Below are positions 1 to 11,529 of a DNA stretch of 64,000 nt, in pieces. The stretch is taken from the NCBI GenBank assembly GCA_030549205.1, contig JAUKTV010000006.1:2312501-2376500 (forward strand), written 5' to 3'. This DNA comes from Apiosordaria backusii (lineage: Eukaryota > Ascomycota > Sordariomycetes > Sordariales > Lasiosphaeriaceae). The notes under the pieces were generated by a model. That model saw nothing but the letters and a program-made list of their open reading frames with translations, did not search any database and had not been told where the DNA came from. The stretch's first letter is position 1. Each line of letters begins with the position of its first letter. Made by a program: the position numbers and the translations under genes.

Positions 1-472
1 CCGCGGCGCAACCAGGTCAACGAAACCATGGTTAATCAAGGTGGCCTAGAGGGCGCGGGGAGCATCAGTAGACCGATGGCAGAAAACAGACTAAGGGGTA
101 GGAAGTCGGACTGACATCAAATATATCCACGCGACATTCGTCAACAAACAGGCCTTCGAATAGCGCCTGGATCAGAACGAGGCCTTCTCCCAGAACGAGG
201 ACAGTTGTATTTATCAACGCTCCCGCGCGGCCCTGGAAGATGAGCAACAGTAGAAATTGAGGAATAAAAGTAAATGTAAACAAGATAAGGTACACCAGGA
301 AAGATATGATAGACAGCGGAAGGAGGCGACCGACGAAGATAGGGTAGAATTCTGGATGTCGCAAGAAGTACCAGATGCCGTGGAGAGGATACCAAGAAGC
401 CTTGGCTGCGCGCGATAGCAGGTGCGCCAAGCGATGAAAAGGTAGAAATAGTTGTTGCGTGTTAGACGGCAT
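1..472 (-). CDS. EI24/RRT8-like multi-pass membrane protein, 5' part only
   Basis: The gene starts at 472 and runs off the left edge. Two exons are visible: 116-472 and 1-45, separated by a 70 bp intron (donor GTCAGT, acceptor CTCTAG). Joining them in phase 0 after VDIFD gives a smooth continuation, ATLINHGFVDLVAP, which supports the splice. The visible part has about 134 residues: a hydrophilic start, the motif WYPLHGIWYFLRHPEFYP, then two hydrophobic segments. This arrangement is typical of fungal EI24-domain proteins related to yeast RRT8, which act in lipid droplet and spore wall biology. That role is family knowledge and is not shown here. The C-terminal part is missing only because of the window edge. 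Its start faces the transcription factor gene, so the two share the 473-976 promoter region. Confidence 0.75.
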
Positions 473-976
473 GATGCGAGCTGAGGTGGTTGGAGATGTG
501 AGACGACGCGCCGATAACAGCGGATCGTGTCGTCAGTGCTGAATTGTTTTTGCTTGCACTCCAGTTGGAGGGCACTGAGGGGTCAAGCGTAAGTTGCACT
601 GTGACGCACACGGTGTACAGAAATGTGGGGTGCGGGCGAGGGTCAAGGGTCAGGGGAGAGCAACAGGGTTAGGGCTGAGTCTTCTGTCCTTAACCAGGAG
701 CCTATCAGGGCTGCTGGCAAGCCTGAGTATCGCATCTGTCGCATCATTCAGCCTCACTCACCGAACCCCGAAGGATTCGCTTACCTCATCAACCATGCAC
801 TACAGCCACAGGATGCTGCTTCATGAAGCGGCTGGTCCCGGGTTGATTGGAGCGGCTTGGATAGGTAGAGAGGCAGCTGGAGCTGCATTCTTTCCATCGT
901 GGTTGGATGCCAGAAGCCGGAAGTCAAACCTCGAAATTGCTGGACATCATACAACTTGGAAATACAAACCATCACA
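473..976. other. Divergent intergenic region
   Basis: About 500 bp lie between the starts of the EI24-like gene (minus) and the Zn2Cys6 gene (plus), so this should hold both promoters. Short open frames occur but none has a domain, signal peptide or plausible exon structure. No clear TATA box was recognised. Confidence 0.5.
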
Positions 977-3681
977 ATGGAAGGGGTAGTGCCCGTCGTG
1001 ACTTCGGAGATCGGACAAGCGGGGACTGGTGAGTCCCGGCCGGAGTTATCCTCGCCAGCAGCCCAAAAGAAGAGAAGTCGCATCCGCTTTTCTTGCACAA
1101 CCTGCAGGGACAAGAAGTAAGCACCGGCATTTTCTCATATTCTCCATCGCTACCTACCTAAGGTACCTAGGTGCCTTCAGGTATATTCCATAGGTCTGTC
1201 GTATGAAGTTTCTTTGCTGGCGTACCGCTGGGGTCAGCGCAACGGAAGCGGGGAAGATGCTGCTCTCTACTGACATGAACATCAAGATTAAAGTGTGACC
1301 GTCAGACACCGTGCGACCAATGCACAAAGCGAGGCATCGAGGTCACTTGCGAATTCATTCCATATGTCACTGGTGGACCCCGACCCGGCCCAGCCATTCC
1401 TGCAGCATCGGACAGCCACCGCTCCAAGCCCACAGCCAACGAGTCGGCCGTTCAAGCTCGGCTCCGACATCTAGAGCACCTTGTCCAGGTCCTCAAAGCC
1501 CAGCGTCGTGAAAATGCCCCCGCCGAATCCTCCGCAAATATCGGCACCGATGGCGATGATTTTCACGATGACGACCTTCCACGCATATCTGCTCGCGTCA
1601 GAGAGATAGCCGGCATGATTCTCAGCGACTTGCGCTATGTTGATGCCTCTCATTGGGAGTCCATCCTCAGCGATGTATGCCTTCCAGTCGTTACGTGGTT
1701 TAAGTGGTCTAACATCAGCCATGAATATCTAACCCCTCTGTGCAACAGGTCTTGAGTATTACTGGAAGTTTGGAAAGGCCCGAAGACGTGTTTCACGACG
1801 ACGATGACCCAGTGGTCCCGCCCATGCTTGAGCGTCAGGGACAACCAGACTTGTTATTAGGCGGCTGGCCCAGGCTCTCTGTGGAGGAATTGATTCGCTA
1901 TCTGCCCCCTCGTCCAATTGCCGACCGACTGCTTGCCCGTCTCTTCCAGGCCAAAGAACCTGGATTGATCATGTTCCACATGCCGAGCCTCCTCAGGCAC
2001 TACGAGGGATTCTGGGAGAACCCTAGCGCCATGACTTACACCGAGCTTGCCCTTCTCTTTGCCATGTTCTGCAATGCCTCGTTGTACTACATGAAGGGTG
2101 GCGAAGAACTGCCTGGTAGACTTGGGAGTGCGGGCGAGGCGTACAGGGCGTACAAGGCTCGTTGTGCTCAGTGCCTTGTTCTGGGGGACTACACCAAGCC
2201 ATGGCGGTACAAGCTGGAAACCATGATCCTTTACTTTGGCTCCGAATACCTGGGTCAGCAGGATGCCCACATCAGCGTCTCCGTCATCCTGTCTATCATT
2301 GTGCGTCTTGCCATGCACATGGGCCTGCACCGTGACCCAAAGCACTACCCCGACATGACGCCGTTTGAGGGTGAAATGCGACGGAGGCTCTGGACTGTGT
2401 TGAGGGACGTAGATATCCTTATCGGGTTTCAGTTTGGTCTACCAGGCAACATTCCCAACGATCTATACGACACGACTCTCCCCCGAAACCTTCACGATGA
2501 GGACTTTGACGAATCTACAAAAGAGCTACCGCCATCTAGGCCAGAGACGGAGAGAACAGTCACCTTGTGGTGCATCATGAAAGGCCGCATCGTCAATGTC
2601 TTTTCCGAGATCACTGCTGCCATGAGCTCACGCAAAGCACATGGGTTTGCCGACATTATGCGGTTGGATCGCAAAATTGATGAACTAGTCACGCAGTTTC
2701 CTCCCAGCCTCCGCTATCGGCCATTTAGCCAGTCCGTGGTGGACCCTGTTGATATTATCATGCAACGGTTCCAGCTAGAGTTGTTGTTCTTAAAGTGTCG
2801 CATCGTCCTCCATCGACGGTATATGGGCTATGCTCGAAAGGACAAGCGCTATGAGCATTCTCGTCGCGTGTGTCTGGAAGCTGCCACCAAGACACTTCGG
2901 CATCAATACGACATACACTGTGAGCTTCAGATGGGCGGGCGCCTGTCTCACGAGCGCAGCCATTGGTTTTTGAGCAGTCTGAGCACGCACAATTTCCTAC
3001 TGGCGGACATGATCCTCTGCTTGGAGCTGTGGTTTCTCAAAGCTAAAGAACGGAGTCCCGGGGCGTCTTCCACGCTTGCTGTTGAGCAGCTTGTATTGGA
3101 AGCCAGCCCCGAGATCATGACCAAAGACCAGATCCTCGACATCTTGCGGACATCGAGGTTAATTTGGCAAGGGAGACGGAAGGAGTCTGCTGAGGCCAAC
3201 AAGGCCTTCAACATTCTCACCAAGATGCTGTCTATGTCAACCGGCGAAAGTCTCGACGGCAGCCCCGAGTCCAGCAACAGCGCATATGACAAGCTTGACA
3301 ATCATTCGTATCCGGCACTTTCCTCGATGGCATATGCGATGGAGTCGGGACCAAATCCGTCAGCGCTCAGCTCGCAGGTTTCAGCAAGTGCACCAATAGG
3401 CTGGACACCTGTTCCCGGAACCGAGTTGCTAGATGGACAGGTTCCTCTGAACTGGACACACGGATTCCAAGACATCCCGAATATGGGTCATGTGGATGGG
3501 TTGATGGACCCAAATTTGGGCGGTGACTGGGTAGGTGGACTAACCAAAATACCCTGGATGATGTTGTCGGCATACTGACCCGCTCTAGACACTCTGGGAC
3601 AATCAGATCCTGAACTCCAGTGATGGGGCACCTCAGATACCGTGGGATACATTTTTTCAGTCTGGAGGATCTGGGTTTTAA
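977..3681 (+). CDS. Zn2Cys6 transcription factor with fungal_trans domain
   Basis: A nuclear DNA-binding regulator of about 800 residues. Exons are 977-1116, 1287-1674, 1749-3530 and 3589-3681; introns are 170, 74 and 58 bp. The first intron splits the zinc cluster. Joined, it reads SCTTCRDKKLKCDRQTPCDQ and continues CTKRGIEVTC, giving the six cysteines C-x2-C-x6-C-x5-C-x2-C-x6-C at about residues 40-67. A short coiled region (ARLRHLEHLVQVLK) follows, as is usual for dimerisation. The middle part, with MHMGLHRDPKHYPDMTPFEG and RRRLWTVLRDVDI, is the fungal-specific transcription factor domain (PF04082). The last intron is inferred because reading through gives a short unrelated tail, while splicing (GDW joined to TLWDNQ) gives a Trp/Asp-rich end common in this family. 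The target genes cannot be read from the sequence. Confidence 0.88.
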
Positions 3682-4689
3682 GTCGACCGTTGGTATCTAC
3701 TGTTTCAGAAGTTTTACTGTAGTGAGATCTGCAAACGGATCATGTCGATAAGAATGTGATTCTCCAAATTGGATTCTACTGCAAACTGGAATATGCTAAG
3801 CTTGATACAAACAAGTACAAACGTACTTTTACCAAAGGCTCCCTCTCCCAGATCAAGAGCTAATCATTGTACCCAGGTAGTAGGTAAGCCTTTCAAAGTT
3901 GTGATTCCACCATTCTTCAAGTAATGTTATGTCCTCGACCCGCTCTTGCCGTGTCTCGACAGGAAAGGGTAGGAAGAGGTAAGGCAGCGGGATAATGGTC
4001 TGGTGGTCCCTCCGACTACCTATTCCATGAGGACGAAGCAGTGGAGGTGGTTGCTGGAAATCAAGAGATGCCGGGAGTTGGTGAATGGGGATGGAAGTAC
4101 CTTAGGTACCAGGTAACGGAAAGCGGGCAACTGGAAGGTTGTCCACGGTGGGACAGTGTTCCGGTGTGCGCTATTGCCCCTCAACTTCCAGGTTCGGGCT
4201 CTGCAAACTGGACAAGAAGGGAAGGCAGGGGACGCCCTTTGGCAGAACTTGGAATGAAAACAGCAAGAAGCACCTCAGCATGGAAAGACCTGGAGCTTGA
4301 CGGGGCTCCACCAGACCTTTCCCAAGAGGCAACTACCACAACCTGCTGCTTCCTCTTTTTTTCACCTCGACGCATAATGGCGCCATTTCCTTTGGCTCCC
4401 ATCGGATGCCTTCTTTCCTGGGCTCGACAGAGGCAGGGTGCTGGAGTCTTGGGCGGGCGACAAAAGATGGAAGTCAACTTTTAACGCTTTGCCAGTTTCT
4501 CTCTTCCTCGTCTTCTCTCCTCCATCTCCATCTCCTCTCCGGCTCCTTTTGTCCGCCATCCTCGGCACGCAGCCATCTCCGGTTCAGTCGCTTTTTTGTT
4601 CCCCATCTCTCGTTTGGAGGCATTCATTCCTTGCGACGTCCTGAATCGAGGCCGACTGATCTCAACATCGTCATCTGTTCGGCACCAAG
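3682..4689. other. Intergenic region with pyrimidine-rich leader
   Basis: One kilobase separates the transcription factor stop from the mucin-like gene start. At 4098-4111 there is a near-palindromic GTACCTTAGGTACC, a motif that recurs elsewhere in the window. A strongly C/T-rich stretch at about 4497-4570 precedes the start codon, as often seen in fungal promoters and leaders. The open frames here look non-coding. Confidence 0.5.
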
Positions 4690-7600
4690 ATGCGTGTCTA
4701 CGCCTCTCTTGGGGCTCTGGCTAGCATAGCCTGGCTGTCCTCAGCAGCAGCTGTACCGCGAGCGTACGTTTTTGATTGTGTCGCCCAATGATCCTATTGG
4801 AAGCTGACCTATCTTGCAGGGAGGATTGGGGAGTGTTGACCGACACAACATGCACAAGCAAGACAGCTGATCAGGCCACTGTTATCATTCTTCCCGGGCA
4901 GTCCGCTACATCGTACGCCACTCCAACCGTCTTCACCTTCACGCTTCCTGCCAATGGTGGCACTGGCTCCCCAGCTGGCCCGGCAGAGACTCTCTCTGGT
5001 ATCATTGGCTCTTCCTCTGATTTGGCGAACGGCCCTTCGTTTGTTTCTTCCACCTGCACATCTCCGGAAACCCCTCTCGTTCCTGGTGACAGCTCTGGCC
5101 CCTCTGGTCTCGTCACTGTCACGGTCCCAAGCCTGCCTACTCCTTCTGCCCCGACCGTCAGCACCGTCACAGTCCCAGTCTTGACAGTGACAGTTCCAAG
5201 CCCAGCACTCTCCCCTGACAATTCAATTGCCACAGTTACCGTCCAGCAGGCCAGCAGCGGTCCCGCCTCAGAGGCTACTGCACCACCAGTCGTCACAGCA
5301 ACTGTGCCTGGAGTTGGCGCTTCCAGTTCTGTCGGCGTTATCACCGTCACCATCCCCGAGGGGCCCAGCGATACGGCTACTGTGGTCTTGACCGTCACTG
5401 TGCCTCAAGGTTCTGGCAGCCCTGGAGCTTGGTCCACCATCATCACTGCACCTGGCATTTCCGGTGCGTCTACTGGACCGCTTGTGACTGTTACCATCTT
5501 CACCTCACCTGTCACCGCCGTGCCAACTGGACCTTCAGCACCTCCACTGGATTGGAGCTCTGAGTCAACGGCCTTGATCACCGTTCCGCTGGGCACTGGC
5601 TATGGATCAGACAGTCTGCTCGCTCCATACACCCTGACATACACGCTGCCCGCCGCCCCCGGTCTCACGGCGCTGTCCGTTGCTACGCTTACCATAACAC
5701 CTTTGGATCTTTCCATTCCTACTGGTGTTGGGCCCTTTGCAACAGCCACATTGTCCTCCGGCGTCTCATCTTGGTCATATGTCCCTTCGGCCGAAGGTAC
5801 TTCTCTTGTGAGCTTCACTGTTCCTGCCAGCGGCACCGTCCCAGCCTACACTGGCGTCATCACCGTCACTCCGGGGATGTCCTGGGGAACCCCTACGCCA
5901 GTCATAACAGGTCAATCAGGCATCGCTACAATCACTGCTCCAGAGGTCACCGTCACAGTCCCATCATCGCCTGGACAAGTGGGTGGATCATCTGGCGTTG
6001 TGACTGTGACTGTCGCATCTCCCACTGACAGCATCTCACTACCCACGCCGTCGAGTCCTGGCGATCAGTCTGGTGTTGTTACCGTCTCTGTCCCTATTGC
6101 ATTGAGCTCTGCCCAACCTCCGTTCGGAAGCATTGTCACTGTCACCGTCCCCCAAGGCACCGGACCTGGACCGGCTGTTTTCACTCTGACCATTTCACAG
6201 CCTACGGGTTCTGCCTTTCCCTCGTCAAATGTTGGAAACTCTGGATCCATCGGTACTTGGTCAGTCCCTGTCAGCACAGTCACCGCAGCTGACACCACTG
6301 TCATTGTGACGCCCGACTTTGGCTCTCCTTCTGGCACTTCCACCACGCCACCCAGTGTTGTTACGGTCACCAACACACCTTCATCCCCAGCCAACACTGA
6401 TGCAGGGGCCCAAACACTGTCTATTGTCGCTGTAACATACACCGCTCCAGCGTCACTCGGGGGACCAGCATCTGAGTACACCGTTATGTACACGCTGTCG
6501 CCATCGGATTCGCTTGCCAGCGAGACTTCTTTCAACACTGCTCCGGGAGGTTATGGAAATGGAGGCGGAGGATCGTGGTCTGCCCCTTTCTCTAGCCAAA
6601 CATCTCAGGTGCCTGATGTCGAGACTGTCACTGTCTGGTCTGGATCTGCGGGCTCGCCGGGTGGACCATCGCCATGGACATTCACAATTATCCCCACTAA
6701 TGGCTTCGACACCCCTGTCGTCGTCACTTATACACCAAGCCTCACCGACTTGTCGACTCGGGGAAGCGCACAACCTGGCTTTGTGACTGTCACAGTTACG
6801 CCTGATGCTGCCCAGTCCTCCGGTATCGTGTCAGTACCGTCGGGCGTGGTGACTGTCACCTACACTCCGTCCGCCAGCTACTCAGGACAGACTTCCAGTG
6901 CTCAAGCCGGCGTTGTTACGGTTACTGAGGGAGTTTCTAGCGACACAGGCGTCATCGTCACCACCATTGCTCCTCTGTCTGGTTCTCCTGTCGTCCTTAC
7001 CCTTCTTAGCACCGGCAGCCCATTGACACCCCTGAACTCTCCCTCTTGGGCGACTCAAACTGACGCAACTCCGGCCGTGAGCCTGGTCACCATTTCCCCT
7101 GTGTCCGGCACTCCATTTGTGGTGACTATCACCCCTGGAAGCGGCATCTCGACCGCCACAACGAGTCAAATAGGTGTCGTGACAGTCACGCAAGCCCCAT
7201 CGGGCTTAGTTACGGAGAGTATCGTCAGCGACAGTGTGATCACAGTCACGCCCCCTTCAGCTCCCCCGTTCGTTGTCACTATTCCGGGTTCGGTTGCCCA
7301 GGGCTGGTCGTCGACAAGTGTTGGGTCGGACAGCACTGGTGGCGCCGGTGTCGTCACTGTGATCCCTGAATCGGGCTACCCCGAGATTGAGACCCTTTCT
7401 GTCAATCAAGGCACAGCGTCATCTGCTCAGCCAGGTGTTGTTACGGTGATTGAAGCACCAACAAGCACGCTCAATGCTGGCTCGGGCGGGAGCATCTTCA
7501 CTGCTACACCATCGTCTGGTTCGCCTGTGTTCCTTACCCTTCCCGGAGGCAGTGGCATCTTCTCCCTTTCGACCAATAGTCCAAGTCCCAGTGTTCTCAC

Positions 7601-10419
7601 AGTTACCCCAGCATCTGGCGCACCCATTGTTGTTACCATTCCGGCAGGCAGCAATGTTTTCTCATTGTCGACCATCAGCCCAAGTCCTAGTATTCTGACG
7701 GTCACCCCGGCATCTGGCTCACCCGTTGTTGTCACGATTCCCTCGGACAGCAACTCGACTCCAATCTCGGCCGGCCAACCTGGTGGGGTTACCATTTCGC
7801 AAGGCGAGTCATCTACTACTGGACCAGGTGGAAGTGTGATTACGGTCACTCCAGTTTTGGGCTCACCATATGTTGTTACGATTTTTTACAGTGCTTACGG
7901 CGGCGGCGGCAGTGCTCCAACACACGGTGCTTCGTCTGCGGCAATTTTTACCGTGACCGCGCCTCAACAAACGGTCATTGTCTCTCAAGTCACAATCAGT
8001 CAGACCATTGCCCTCGGAGCAGGGTCCTCAACAGTGGTTGCCATCACAACGCAGGTGACTCTTCCCGCTGACTCTACGCCTGCGCCAGCTTCGTCTGCTG
8101 TCTTAGTTACACCCTCGCCTGTGACATACACCATTGCGGATTCTTACGGTAACCCCACGACATTGACCTCGTGGACCTATCTTCCTGTTTCGCCTTCGGA
8201 CTCTGGTGCAGGACTCGGTGGGGTTCTGAGTAGTGCAACTGAGACAGCTCAGTTCATTACCATCTTGCCATCTAATTCCGCCTCTGTCATTACGATACTC
8301 CCTTCCGCTGCGCCCTCAGTCATCACGATCTGGCCCTCGACAAACACCTTGGTTACATCGTTCTTGTCGTCAAGCTCATGCACCGCCAAGGACCCAGGGG
8401 CAACGATCTCAGCGGACCCCGACCAAGCCCAATCTGCCAGCGCATCTCCGTCTGAGATCACTCTCTGGCCTCTGCCGACGTCGGTCGACACCACTTGCAC
8501 GACGTTTTCAACCAGCTACCGCTCTTCCCGGAATTTTGACCCTGGTGCCGCCACATCCGAATCCTCTTTCTCTGTCATTACTCTCTGGCCATCCACTTCC
8601 AGCCCTCCCTATTCTGTAATTACGATTTGGCCTTCTTCTGTTGACAGCGCTCTGGCTGGCTCACTTGCGACAAGCACTTGTACCGAAACTACGGCTGCCT
8701 CGACGTCAGTCATTCTCTTAAGTTCGGTCTCTACCCCATTCACGACATTCCCAACAACCTCGGCCTCCCAGGGCGGCGAGTCCAGCATCTTGGTAGTACC
8801 CACAGAGACGGCAGAGGCCCCAATCTCTCAAGGATCGGACACATTAGCTAGTGCGCTTCCTGAAAGCACCGAATTGCCCCCTTTACAGCCAGAAAACACC
8901 GAGAGTCCACCTGCGCAGCCTGAAAACACCGAAGCTCCTGTCAGTTCATCCGAGGATCTCATTCCGCCCCCACAAACCGAATTCAACCGCCATGGGCAGC
9001 ACGCAAGGACCACACTCGTGGCATTGTCTGACAGCACCTTTGGTGGATATGCCTTCAGCAGCTCCGCCGCCGGGTATGGCGGCCTGCCACCGGGGTACGG
9101 CAACCCTGTGGCGACAATTCCAGTACTGTCGAGCGAGCCCATTCTCTTCACTGATTCCAACTTACCAGTCTCGCAGCCTGCGTCGGTTACTGTTCCAGTT
9201 GCCAGCACCACTTCAAGTGCTGACCTGACATCACTGCTGTCATCGATTATGTCTGTCCTTTCGGCCAATGCCACGTTTGTTTCTGGACCTGGTCCTGTTC
9301 TGACTTCTATTCCCGCCGCTTCTAGCAACAACACCGCGACAGGATCCTTGGAGACGTTGACGACATCCTTGGAGGCATCGACGGCATCCTTGGAGTCATT
9401 GACGGCATTGCCCACAACCGCCAGCACTTTTCTTGTCAACCTTTCTAGCCTCACCGCAGCCCCCATTGCCACAAGTCTTGCCAGTCTCAGTCTGAACGCT
9501 ACCGCCGTCGCCACATTGTCCAGCAATGGAACCGCACTGAGCTTCATCAACAGCGTTTCTGTTGCTTCCAGCTCCACGCCCGTTCCGACGCTCTCAAGCA
9601 GGTCGCCTGAGAATTTGACCTTGTCAAGCACTTCTAGTCGTGGGCTTCCAGCTTCGACATGCGGCGCAGTTGGCGACCGTGGTGCAGTTGTCTTCAAGGT
9701 ATGACTATGACTCAACTCTTTGATTTTGCCTCGTGAATTAATTACTGACCACCGCGTAGTTTGATGATATACCCACCATTACCACCGACAATGACACAGA
9801 GGCTAGCAGCTTCCCAGCGATGCCAGTACCATTCCCGTACCACCGGTTCTTTTTTTCCAATGGGTTCAGCGTCGTGCCCCCACCTCGTACCAAGTTCAAG
9901 CCTTCTTCCGGGGACCAGTTGATCCAGCACAACTCTTCCGTGTCGCCGGTTGCCGAATTTGGCCTTGCTCAGTTGCGCTCGAACCCCTGCTTCCAGTTCA
10001 GCTTTTTGGGTGTCAGTTTGGGTTGCGACTCCACCAATGACCCCTGCGTCTTCAACATCACGGGTTTGCGGTGGAACGGCACCGACGATGTCGTTGAGGC
10101 TCGCCACACATTCGAGGTGGCTGCTTGCTCAAAGAAAACCGACTGCAGCCTGAGCCATCAGATTTTGAACTCAGCGGCCGAGCTCCCATTCTCCAACCTG
10201 ACTTCTCTCAACATTTCATTGACGGTTGCCGGCAAACCCGAGACATGGTGGGCGGACGACCTGCAGATTGCTTGGGCTGACAACGACTGCACCGCGGCTG
10301 CGTGTCGGTCGCTTGTTCCAAATACGATCATGATTCCACACAAGCCTCAAACTTTTACCACTCGGGCCAAAAGACTGCTACGATGGGCGGTTCGTGGGAT
10401 CGATGACGAGCTTTATTGA
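4690..10419 (+). CDS. Giant secreted Ser/Thr-rich mucin-like protein
   Basis: A predicted extracellular or wall protein of about 1870 residues. Exons are 4690-4763, 4820-9698 and 9760-10419. The first exon encodes a signal peptide (MRVYASLGALASIAWLSSAA) and ends two bases into an Ala codon. Introns of 56 and 61 bp are inferred from clean GT-AG boundaries and frame continuity. The huge middle exon is a low-complexity array of short beta-type motifs (VVTVT, ITVTP, VVTIP) with Gly, Pro, Ser and Thr between them; many sites could carry O-glycans. Later sub-arrays include ITIWP/ITLWP motifs, PENTE motifs and SLE-type motifs. The last about 220 residues change character: several Cys, several N-glycosylation sites and a globular look (FLGVSLGCDSTNDPC; WWADDLQIAWADNDC). 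I read this as a C-terminal folded domain of a type seen at the end of large fungal Ser/Thr-rich proteins; it may be DUF7371, but I am not certain. There is no clear GPI signal. The function is unknown. Confidence 0.82.
7560..7757 (+). repeat. Two tandem 99 bp units inside the mucin-like gene
   Basis: Two consecutive 33-residue units, both beginning FSLST and containing SPSPS, LTVTPASG and VVTIP, occupy 7560-7658 and 7659-7757. They are much closer to each other than other repeats of this protein, which suggests a recent duplication. Confidence 0.8.
8260..8940 (+). repeat. ITIWP/ITLWP and PENTE repeat blocks in the mucin-like gene
   Basis: Between about 8260 and 8640 the motif IT-[IL]-[LW]-P recurs seven times with irregular spacing, interrupted by Cys-Thr pairs (CTT, CTE). 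From about 8859 to 8940 three Pro/Glu units follow (PESTELPPL, QPENTESPPA, QPENTEAPV). The sequence here is acidic, unlike the rest of the array. Confidence 0.65.
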
Positions 10420-11289
10420 TGTTTGGCTCTGGAACATTTCGGCACTCCAACATGTTTTCAGCACTCGAGTTTTGTCCCAATTTTGATGCACACGGGTTGT
10501 GCCAATATGTCTGATATCATTTGCATGTTTTGCTGGCCGGTTGTTGGTCTCAGGACTGATGGACGGTTGTCTGATTTGGTCGTTGAGAGATGGGAGTCTA
10601 GATAATGAGGTTATGGCTTGATTTTTGACACATAATATAATGCAGTGGTGCGTGCCGAGGAGTGGAGGGACATGGACGAGGATGAGGAGTCGGGATCTTT
10701 TTTGCCTGTATATGCACCTATAGGACACGTTTGTTGTCATGAGAAAATGGAGGAATAATTGCTCAGCCCCGTGCTCTTTACCGTGATCTTGATCGTCCTT
10801 TGGATGTTTCGCCTAATACTTTCTTGCCATGTCTTGTCCTTGTCTCGTAAGGTTATGACCGTTCATCAAGAGGTTGTTGTTGCAGAGACTATGTGTAGCA
10901 CGGCGCTATGTGGGAATTTGTGCTATGCCCAGTGCCCACAGATACTTTGGGCATGTGCTGGCCAATGACAATCCGGCAACGCAACAGTTCCAAAACAGCA
11001 GTCATCATGTCAAGGAACCATGTGCGGGGCAAGATAAAGCTCAATTGATTGTATACGTCATGAAGCAAGGCAGTCAGGTAGGCTATCTCGTCTTCGTGTC
11101 GTTTACGTCTCATGTCACATTATCATGGTGGTGTTTCATAACTTCTTCTCATACCGATATGCAGAGGTTATCGTCCGAGGCCATGTTCGGAGGCTGAATG
11201 CTTTCCCTTTCCTTTGGTTGCGGTAGGTATTTAGCACCGCTTCGGTCTATGCCATGGAGAAAAATTGGTTACGTACCGATTTCGCAAAG
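10420..11289. other. Intergenic region between convergent genes
   Basis: Downstream of the mucin-like gene and downstream of the small minus-strand gene at 11290-11529. It probably holds both 3' untranslated regions. No RNA gene or credible protein gene was recognised. Confidence 0.45.
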
Positions 11290-11529
11290 CTAGGCCTGTT
11301 TCATGGCCCTTCTCTGGGAGGCCTTGGCAACGCGGCGAGAACACTTTTGTGGACGATTCGCGATGTCCTCAGGCTTAATGCAGGAGGAACATTTGCGGGC
11401 GTTGCGAGATCGGTCCAAAAGGTGACGGGGTCGGCATTTGGCGGTGTTAATATGCTCGCAGGGGCGGACGCAAATCGCGGTGTGGAACAAGTGCCCGCAA
11501 GTGTGGATGATTCGCTGATAGTAGCACAT
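11290..11529 (-). CDS. Small Cys/His-rich protein, 79 aa
   Basis: A short intronless frame on the minus strand. It begins MCYYQRIIHTCGHLFHTAIC and contains further Cys residues (RPCEH, AKCRP, RKCSSCI, QKCSR), then a very basic C-terminal end. The start MCYY...TCGH resembles the opening of many small fungal proteins of unknown function that have conserved Cys and His residues and probably bind a metal. The gene is isolated in non-coding DNA, with no partner that suggests a role. The overlapping frames have no such residue pattern. Because the protein is short and no homology search was possible, the call rests on the residue pattern alone. Confidence 0.5.
   Translation of the reverse strand: MCYYQRIIHTCGHLFHTAICVRPCEHINTAKCRPRHLLDRSRNARKCSSCIKPEDIANRPQKCSRRVAKASQRRAMKQA

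Noticed and set aside
594..1113. Overlapping frames on both strands before the Zn2Cys6 gene
   Set aside because: They overlap the promoter and first exon of a gene with a confirmed zinc cluster and have no features of their own.
4871..9715. Several long minus-strand frames opposite the mucin-like gene (up to 295 codons at 8828-9715)
   Set aside because: They mirror the biased codons of the repeats (Val/Thr/Gly-rich) and have no start context, domain or splice sites.
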